Positions 57,140-64,000 of a stretch of 64,000 nucleotides of DNA are shown piece after piece. The notes under the pieces were generated by a model. It did not search any database. It was not told the origin of the DNA and was given only the letters and a program-made list of their open reading frames with translations. The position numbers and the translations under genes are program-made. The stretch's first letter is position 1, and each line of letters opens with the position of its first letter. This DNA is from Mermis nigrescens (lineage: Eukaryota > Nematoda > Enoplea > Mermithida > Mermithidae): NCBI GenBank assembly GCA_036768485.1, contig JAVLUZ010000608.1:12501-76500 (forward strand). The letters are read 5' to 3'.

Positions 57140-57301
57140 TAGTCTGTTTCCACACAAGTTTAGTCATAAATTTTCGAACTTTCGACGATAAACTGACAGA
57201 TTGCGATTAAAGCATTGAGCTGATATATAATTATCGTATTACCTCTCGGCTGACTGTCAATGAAAATTCTTTAAATTCATGCACGAAGTTATGTGAAATA
57301 T
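57140..57301. mobile_element. MITE M, copy 4
   Basis: TAGTCTGTTTCCACACAAGT at the left; CACGAAGTTATGTGAAATATA at the right, degraded. The central GACAGATTGCGATTA matches the other copies. Confidence 0.75.
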
Positions 57302-57994
57302 AAAAAGTTCCAGTAATTCGATCTGGAGTATTGAGTTTTGATCTTTGCAAGAAATTTTATGCGTTGTTTTAAAGGACCTATTTTTGACTGTATTCGTAAT
57401 AATAAGGATGATAATAATAATAATAACCCTGACTATAGCCTTTTTCATGGAAAATCGAGCTTAAATCACTATTTTCGAATGAATCTTAATATAACAAACG
57501 TGCTTTAAATTGGAATAAGAATAATGATAATGTGTTGTGATAATTGATAAGCATATGAAGTTTCACTATGCAAAATTATATTACTGTAAGCTGCCTAGAA
57601 ACTTATTTTTTAGCTAGGTACTTGTTTAAGTGAAAATTGATTTACATGCATAAGGTTTCGCGAAATATACTGCGAAGTTTTATAGAAAAGATGGTTTTTT
57701 ATTATTATTTGAGGGGCACCAGTACACTAATAAACATTATTCGAATTTCAAGAATCCGGCGAATATCTGTAATACACCAGAAGGACAAATACGAGCAAAG
57801 ACAAAGTTTGGTATTTACAGGCCTGGAGAAAATTGTTCCAAATATTCAGTCATCTCCAATGCTCATCGATCTCCGAGGAATTTTGGCGGAATTTTGCACG
57901 CTTGTTCGATGACGTGGCTTGATCCTTTCCACGGTCGTTGTTTTTGGCAAAAAAAGACGACGGGGATTCTGTTGATACAATTGAACTTCCTATT

Positions 57995-58252
57995 TCAATT
58001 GTATTTGACGTAACGTAGCAAACCGTAACTAAACGTTTTGACAGTGATTAACTCTTCTCCATTCTTTGAATAAAGGCTCGTCGTAACGTCCGACATGTTT
58101 AGCAAAGTTTCATTGATGATATGAATGTCTGAAATTATTCTTCTCGCATTTTCTTCTCTCATCGTAAAAGTCATCATTGTCTGGCTAAGCGATAGTAGTC
58201 CAGTTGAAGTTGAAGTATTACTCAGCTTAAAAATTTTCCATGCAGGAGACTA
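57995..58252 (-). CDS. Unrecognised ORF with coding-like composition
   Basis: The minus frame is open from about 58252 to TGA at 57995. It includes TGLLSLSQTMMTFTMREENA, then RRIISDIHIINETLLNMSDV and ends TFSYGLLRYVKYN. The first ATG in the track-like frame is at 58177 (60 codons). The mix of residues and third-base variety look like real protein. The helix-rich wording would be compatible with part of a chemoreceptor-type membrane protein, but this is weak. A plus-strand frame (57711-58013) just downstream is also open for 100 codons, so one of the two is accidental. Confidence 0.35.
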
Positions 58253-59170
58253 TGTGAAAACTTTTAGCGTATTTTCAATCTTAGGCATGCACTCGGGAGT
58301 TTAGTACTATTTTAGAAGGAGAAAAGGAAAGATATAGTGAAAAATTATAGCAAAACAAGGGCCAAACGACTGAAAATCGAAATTTTTATTCAAAATGCTG
58401 ACTTACAAACAACGAAACTAAAAATTGACTTTTTAATCCGGGAGGAGCTCCTCCAGCCCAGATCGAGCTGACCTCTTTCAGGCACGTAGCTGTGGGGGAT
58501 GAAGGGGACTAGCCCTTGAATTTTGGAAGTACGAAGATTTTTCACAAGGGTCCTTCAAATGAAAAAGTTAAAACTTCTTGAAACGCGTTTGAAAAGACTG
58601 CCCGATTAGATTCTATCAAACTTTAGTAAGCCCAAAATTTTCGGGTGCCTCGTGCTAGATTCATTGTTTTTCCATATAATTGGTCTTCTTAACAGTCCAA
58701 GTTTGAATAGGGTACGATGGATAGGTCAAAATTTCTGACGTTGCGCAGAATTACCTTTTCTTCTCTGTGTAATGAGAGTACCAGAATTAAGTATAAAACA
58801 AATTAAACAATATTTCAGCGGGATGAAATGTTTGAAATCATTTGCGTGACTTTTTTATGCGACGTATTTTTTGAATATGATTAAAATCTAGTTAATTTTT
58901 TTGAATCTTTGATAATTTTTTCTTTTTAAGAGTATAGAGCACGTTAAAAAATACCATCATTTTTTCGTTGTCTGTACATAATTGTTGAGATATCTGACTT
59001 CAAACTTTCACTCCCCTCCAAATTTAGAGGGCCAGGCCAGCGTGCCTGGTCCGCTCGACATTGCATAAATTAATTTAAGTGCGCTTGACCATGCATGCAG
59101 TACGATTTAGAAGTTGTGTCCCCAGCGGGAGCAGATGGAATATATCGCTTAAAGTTATGCAGTCAAGAGC
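58253..59170. other. No gene seen
   Basis: GGTGCCTCGTGCTAGAT at 58643 echoes the GCGAAGCGCC motif. No gene or element ends could be defined. Confidence 0.4.
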
Positions 59171-59424
59171 ATACGTGGGCAGCAAGAAAATTCTGGGGGT
59201 GCAAGATTTTTTGAAGGTCAAAAAATGGTCTTAAAAATGGTGGTATGGCGATAAAAACACAATTTTTCGACGTTTCTCATCAAGCAATATCCATTGGCAT
59301 CAAAAAATTGCGAAAAAACGAAAAAAAATTTTCAAAATTGAATTCTGGGGGGGTATTTTGATTTCTGGGGGTATTTTTGGTTTCTGGGGGGGTGCATACC
59401 CCAAACCCCCCACGCCCAGGTGTG
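59171..59424 (+). mobile_element. Family R, copy with perfect target duplication
   Basis: CATACGTGGGCAGCAAGAAA at the left and CCCACGCCCAGGTGTG at the right, between perfect copies of GTCAAGAG (59163-59170 and 59425-59432). It is 254 bp. The first 14 bases and the last 15 form an imperfect inverted repeat. The 8-bp duplication and CA...TG ends support hAT transposition. Confidence 0.92.
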
Positions 59425-59554
59425 GTCAAGAGGCGGAAATATACGTTTTTCAGAAGAGTGCTTTAGATAAATAATAGATTCAGGTAGGTGTTACATTAAT
59501 GTTCGAACTTTTTTGCGACCAGTCATTTAAATTATTTTAAAATTCTAACTATCC

Positions 59555-59827
59555 TTATCGCCTATCACGGTAAATGCTGCCTAAAATGAAATTGAAAGGA
59601 AACTGACTGTTGCTCAGTGTCTGTAAGATACCTGCAAAAATTGTCACATAGAGTCCTAGATAAAATCTTTGCACCGCGTTGCGTTGAATAATTGGTGTTT
59701 GCATGATAAAAGCATGATTGACTGATGACGAAACGCAGATGAACCACATGAACGAAAAACGTGGCAAAAGGGGTAGAGCTCCACTGCTACATACAGTACG
59801 TAGAGCATGGTCAGTATGATCATTCAT
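59555..59827 (-). CDS. Unrecognised 90-codon ORF with hydrophobic segments
   Basis: ATG at 59827 to the stop at 59555. The frame reads SGALPLLPRFSFMWFICVSS, then MQTPIIQRNAVQRFYLGLYV, and ends GSIYRDRR. Two hydrophobic stretches could be membrane segments. An internal TTTGCAG/GTATCTTACAG would also fit splice sites. No family was recognised, and an overlapping frame (59565-59747) is open. Confidence 0.25.
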   Translation of the reverse strand: MNDHTDHALRTVCSSGALPLLPRFSFMWFICVSSSVNHAFIMQTPIIQRNAVQRFYLGLYVTIFAGILQTLSNSQFPFNFILGSIYRDRR

Positions 59828-60031
59828 TTGGTCTGTTATTCAATTTTCATGGAGCTTCTAGGCCGCTTGTAGTCAAATTTAAATTGTATTGAATTCAAGC
59901 TTACACGTAGAAGACTACATGTTTTCACACGAAAATTACAAGAAAAGCGCTCTTATGGCAACATGCCTCCAGCAAATGAGAGTAAAACTACTCAGTGAAT
60001 AAACAGACGGGTAAATATTTAGAAGTATGTA

Positions 60032-60990
60032 CAGTAGTGTGCAAAAGTTTAGGTACACATTAAAAACGTAGTTAATTATTATGCGCAACTTTAAATGTCT
60101 ATATTTACACGACCAAAACAGTTTACATCGAGTTTAAAGTAGCGTCTAAGACAGCTTTATCTGCTACTTTCAATCATGTAAGACTTATTCAACGTGGTTA
60201 ATCAGTTGCCGAGTTATTATGGGTCGAAAAAAGCTATTTCGCCTACAATGCGTGCTAGGATAGTATCCATGTCCGAAGACAGTAACTTGTCTGTGCGAGT
60301 CATCGCGGAACGACTGAGCATTAGTCCAAATGCAGTGCAGAATGCCCTAAAAAAGTACAGACTTTCGGGGTCTTACGATAATTCTTCACGTTCTGGGCGA
60401 CCTCCAAAAATTTCTCGGCGTCAATTGCATATTTTGAAACGATTGTCACTAAGTGATAGAAGAAGGACTGCTCTGGACTTAAAAAATGAACTAGCATTAG
60501 GCGGTGTTAGCGTTTATTGTACTACAGTTAATGCTAGTTCATTTTTTAAGTCCAGAGCAGTCCTTCTTCTATCACTTAGTGACAATCGTTTCAAAATTGC
60601 AATTGACGCCGAGTAATTTTGGAGGTCGCCCAGAACGTGAAGAATCATCGTAAGACCCCGACAGTCTGTACTTTTTTAGGGCATTCTGCACTGCATTTGG
60701 ACTAATGCCCAGTCGTTCCGCGATGACTCGCACAGACAAGTTACTGTCTTCGGACATGGATCTATCCAGCACGCATTGTAGGCGAAATAGATTATTTTCG
60801 ACCCATAATAACTCGGCAACTGATTAACCACGTTGAATAAGTCTTACATGATTGAAATCAGCAGATAAAGATGTCTTAGACGCTACTTAAACTCGATGTA
60901 AACTGTTTTGGTCGTGAAAATATAGACATTTAAAGTTGCGCATAATAATTAACCACGTTTTAATGTGTACCTAAACTTTGCACACTACTG
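60032..60990. mobile_element. Palindromic double-headed Tc1 derivative
   Basis: Left arm 60032-60499 and right arm 60529-60990 are near-identical inverted copies, separated by a 29-base loop. Outer ends CAGTAGTGTGCAAAAGTTTA and its complement are flanked by TA. Each arm holds a Tc1 end plus the first part of a transposase: plus-strand 60251 onward ARIVSMSEDSNLSVRVIAER, then LSISPNAVQNALKKYRLSGS and the linker SRSGRPPK. The minus-strand ORF 60572-60772 repeats it. The catalytic domain is absent, and one base appears lost just after the expected ATG at 60219. Confidence 0.92.
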
Positions 60991-61000
60991 TACGTACATA

Positions 61001-61090
61001 TAATCTGTTTCACATAACTTCGTGCATAAATTTTACGAATTTTCATCGACTATAAGCCGAGGGTTACGATTATTATATATCAGTAAATGC
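61001..61090. mobile_element. MITE M, truncated copy 5
   Basis: TAATCTGTTTCACATAACTT to GGGTTACGATTATTATATAT, only the left half. The right half is missing. Confidence 0.6.
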
Positions 61091-61104
61091 TGTACCCTAT
61101 CTGT

Positions 61105-62700
61105 TTAAGAGGCACTGTAAATATTTATACCGATTACATCTACACATGCCCCCCACCTATGTAAAAAGTTTAATAAAAATTGCAATACCCTTTCTGTGAA
61201 AAGTTGAACACCAACTGAACAGTTTTGCGCAATCTATCACAAAAAAACTCATTTTGTTGTCAATTTGTTTGTCCAACATTTGCAACTGAGCAGCAATTTT
61301 CGGTGCAAATATAGAGTCATAAACAGTCTGTCAGAAATTCATTGAATTTTTATTTTTTTACATTTGTTGCTTTTTACACAAATATGCAAAGCCAAATTTT
61401 TAATGAATTTTTTAGTTTTTTTTGACATCTATCCTGCCCATGCAGTTTAATGTTCGAATATTTTTGCTCGTTCATTATAAAATACAATGAAAGATATAGA
61501 ATTAAGAATTTTATGCATTAGTTGCACTAAACCAAAGTGTAAAAATTTATCCGAGCCTTACATTTGATTCAAACAGCAATACCTCTTTTTGTATGAAAAC
61601 TGAATTATTTTTGAGCATCCTCTTCAGCTTTACCTAACGTTTTATTCTGTCCGCATATGCAATGCATCAAATCTTGGTGATGCACAAATTCTCAGCCATA
61701 TTTTACCACTCGTATAGTTAAAACATGATAGGATATTTGACCAATAAAGCGTATGAATATTGAAAGTACGAGTATACGCCATCATTTTTGCAATACAGTC
61801 CAGCCATCAGAAAAAAATATTTTAGAATTTTATTTGATGTAGACATAATTTTTCAGAGAATGTCTAGTTCCGTTTTTTATGGAAGTTTTATTTTCTCTCT
61901 CCTGTTTGATCTAGCATAAGTTCCAGACCTAAGCTTTCTCTAGGCTTTCAACGTTTATTGTGCTTTCGGGGATAAGTTAACTTATACGCAACTTAATCTC
62001 AAAAAAATAAAAAATTCACTAAAAAATTTGACTTTGCATATTTGTGTAAAGTGCAACATATGTAAAAAATGAAAACTCAATGAATTTCTGACAGATTGTT
62101 TTATGACTCTATATTTGCACTAAAAATTGCTGCTCAGTTTCGATGTTAGGCAAAAAAATTGACAACAAAATGAGTTTTTTGAGATAGATTGCGCAAAACT
62201 GTTTAGTTTATGTTCAACTTTTCACAGAAAGGGTATTGCAATTTTTATTAAACTTTACACGTAGGTTGGGGGCATGTGTAGATGTAATCGCTATAAATAT
62301 TTTTAGTGCTTCTCAAAAATTGACTGCATGGGCTAAATTTATGTTGCAAAAAATTTAAAAATTAAGCAAAAATCTGATTTTACACATTTGTGTAAAGTGC
62401 AACAAGCGGGTAAAAATTATAATTCTACAAATTTATGAAAGATTATGTATGACTCTATATTCGCATCAAAAATTGCTGCTTGGTATCAAATGATACACAA
62501 ACTGTTCAACTTCGTATAGAAAGGGTATCACAATTTTCATCAAACTTTACACATATATTGGGGACATGTGCGCACATATGCACAGCAAATATTTTTAGTG
62601 CTTCTCAAAGATTGACTGACTGGGCACGATTAGTGTAAAAAAAATTTAAGAAATACCCCAGAAATTTACTTTACACATTTGTGTAAAGCGCATAAAATGC
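61105..62700. repeat. Inverted and tandem 300-bp repeat cluster
   Basis: 61150-61435 is inverted relative to 62020-62300; GCAGCAATTTTCGGTGCAAA faces TTTGCACTAAAAATTGCTGC, for example. The plus-type unit is then repeated at 62330-62640 and begins again at about 62640. Each unit has ACACATTTGTGTAAAG and AGGGTAT-CA-TTTT-AT-AAACTTTACAC segments. No coding frame. Confidence 0.8.
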
Positions 62701-63044
62701 GAAAAGATTCTAATTTTAAATTTTTCTTATTAAGCACATATTGTACTATGGTCAAACCAAGTTTTACTGCTCTGTCATTAGTGTAACGGTAGAAAACTGA
62801 GTTTATACAAAAGTACAAGAATTTCGTAAAAATAACCAAATTTTCAAACTTTGGATTACTGTAGCTCGATGAATATTCATTTTTATGAAAAATGAATGTC
62901 GCAATGATTCTTAGCTCAAAAACTGACTCGTATATCAAATTTTCAGAGAAACTTTTCCTTCAGCTTATCATGACTTTGGTCGACCCTCTCGGAAATCGTG
63001 TCTTAAAAATTTCGGTTTTAATTGATTATGTAGTGCACGAGTGC
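62701..63044. other. No gene seen
   Basis: Covered on the minus strand by a 90-codon ORF (62666-62938) that overlaps the repeat unit. No family features. Confidence 0.4.
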
Positions 63045-63122
63045 ACGATAAAAGTTTCGTTCGGCTGAGATCGAACCCCATACCTTTGCCAAAGGCAGGC
63101 GTCTTAGTCACACACGGACTTC
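63045..63122 (-). mobile_element. tRNA-like SINE head
   Basis: On the minus strand, GTGTGTGACTAAGACGCCTG, an anticodon-arm-like CTTTGGCAAAGG and a B box GGGGTTCGATCTC read as a degenerate tRNA. There is no closed acceptor stem, and an unrelated AT-rich body follows. No second copy is in the window, so a tRNA pseudogene is the alternative. Confidence 0.45.
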
Positions 63123-63834
63123 GGGGTGGGGGCTTGAGGGATTGCTAACACTCCCAAAATCTGAAAGAACCTGCAAAAATCTATTAACCCCAGAAGTGAA
63201 TTTTTGGCTTTTCTGGGATGTTTGCAGACTTTGATCTTCCAGAATTTGGCTGCTGCCCATATATTGTCTTAACGCCTTGACCACCAGCGGAAACCGGCCC
63301 CGTTGTTCAAAATATTAGTGTATTGTCCAAACGTGACGGGTGGTAAGGAAGCAGTCGCTTCTTTCGGTTTACGGTGATTGATTGAATTGTTGATGCTTTC
63401 GAATCACGAATTATTTAAAAAGTCTCAAGAATTTTGAAATAGACTGTAACAATACTGATAAAAACATGAAAATAAAAAATGCTAAAATATTGTTGAAAAA
63501 CGATATTAATATCGTTAACGATATTTTTTGAGGTCGTCGTTTTCTTTAACGAAACGTTATTTTTTCTGGAAAAATATTGTTGAAGAAAGCGATATTTTTT
63601 CACTAACGATAACAATGCTAGACAGTAGCCAAATTCTGGGCGAGGTGTGAGTGGTGTAAAAACGACAAGAAATCGCAAAATATGAAAAATTCAATTCTAC
63701 GGGTCTATCGATTTTTTCGGAGTCTATTGGGTTCTCAAGGGAGGGCGGGTCTAAACCACCCTAACTCCCCACTCCCATGAGTAATCACAACTTCAGGTAA
63801 TTTTCGTTGTGGAGTGAGATCTCTAGAACACTTA
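63123..63834. other. No gene; TCGTTAACGA-rich repeat and R-like debris
   Basis: 63470-63630 resembles 45735-45892 (ATATCGTTAACGATATTTTT, AACGAAACGTTATTTTTTC). GGCTGCTGCCCATAT at 63247 resembles an R end. The minus ORF at 63415 spans the repeat and is not supported. Confidence 0.45.
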
Positions 63835-64000
63835 AATTTGTTTCACACAGCTTTGGCATAACCTTTAAGAACTATAGCCGACAGTTAGTTAGAAAATTGC
63901 GATAATTGCATTGATGACCTGATATATAATCATCGTAAATCGTCGGAATATTGTCGATAAAAATTCTTGAAATTCATGCTTAAAGTTACGTTAAGCAGAC
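63835..64000. mobile_element. MITE M, copy 6, running off the window end
   Basis: AATTTGTTTCACACAGCTTTGG at the left, AATTCATGCTTAAAGTTACG and GTTAAGCAGAC at the right edge. It is fold-back in the middle like the other copies. Confidence 0.7.

Noticed and set aside
60194..60616. 140-codon protein as an intact Tc1 transposase
   Set aside because: Only the DNA-binding part is Tc1. The rest is read through the palindrome loop into the inverted arm.
63045..63122. A functional tRNA-Pro gene
   Set aside because: The anticodon arm is TGG-like and the B box is good, but the acceptor stem cannot be closed.

Overview
The window is AT-rich, intron-scale eukaryotic DNA dominated by transposable elements and satellites, with no complete host gene. 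Tc1, hAT-type and Polinton/Maverick-type sequences, a CR1/L2/jockey-like LINE with an ATTC tail, tRNA-derived SINEs, short candidate introns and ATT/TA microsatellites fit an invertebrate animal, most likely an arthropod and perhaps an insect. The species cannot be fixed from the sequence. A 100-base run of N at 34265-34364 is an assembly gap.

0-11.7 kb holds nested repeats. There are two 5'-truncated LINE copies. A 1.16-kb hAT-like element (2630-3792) has a near-perfect 8-bp target duplication. A 2.9-kb hAT-type element (5377-8279) has many ATTCTCCTG motifs near its ends and encloses a second TIR element that carries a satellite. Satellite units contain a palindromic GCGCGAAGCGCC motif.

11.8-18.8 kb is a direct segmental duplication (11793-14628 and 16530-18768). 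Each copy carries a tRNA-derived SINE, a palindromic MITE and one copy of the same candidate protein-coding exon, whose differences in the first part are largely at third codon positions. A tandem satellite lies between the two copies.

19-28.7 kb centres on a decayed Polinton/Maverick-like element. It has a frameshifted integrase with a chromodomain-like tail, an intact 106-codon ORF, a 5'-truncated protein resembling a conserved Polinton-associated family, and a 90-codon ORF. The 106- and 90-codon proteins look like paralogues of each other. The 3' part of the 106-codon gene plus an attached 21-bp tandem array occurs at three further sites. A palindrome of about 1.9 kb with 740-bp arms lies just upstream.

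28.7-45.5 kb contains dispersed direct and inverted duplications, a Tc1 transposase pseudogene cut by the gap, a 5.2-kb element with long inverted arms, two further fold-back elements, and a GC-rich 42-45-bp minisatellite. Short candidate host exons occur at 30.6-30.9 kb and 41.4 kb.

45.5-64 kb has candidate exons at 46.4 kb (signal-peptide-like) and 49.3 kb, and two unrecognised minus-strand ORFs at 58.0 and 59.6 kb. It also has five copies of a 254-274-bp hAT-type non-autonomous family, one nested inside another, and a 959-bp palindrome made of two head-to-head copies of the 5' half of a Tc1 element.

The genes do not form a working pathway. Only the Polinton-like ORFs keep a recognisable joint organisation, and that element is degenerate.
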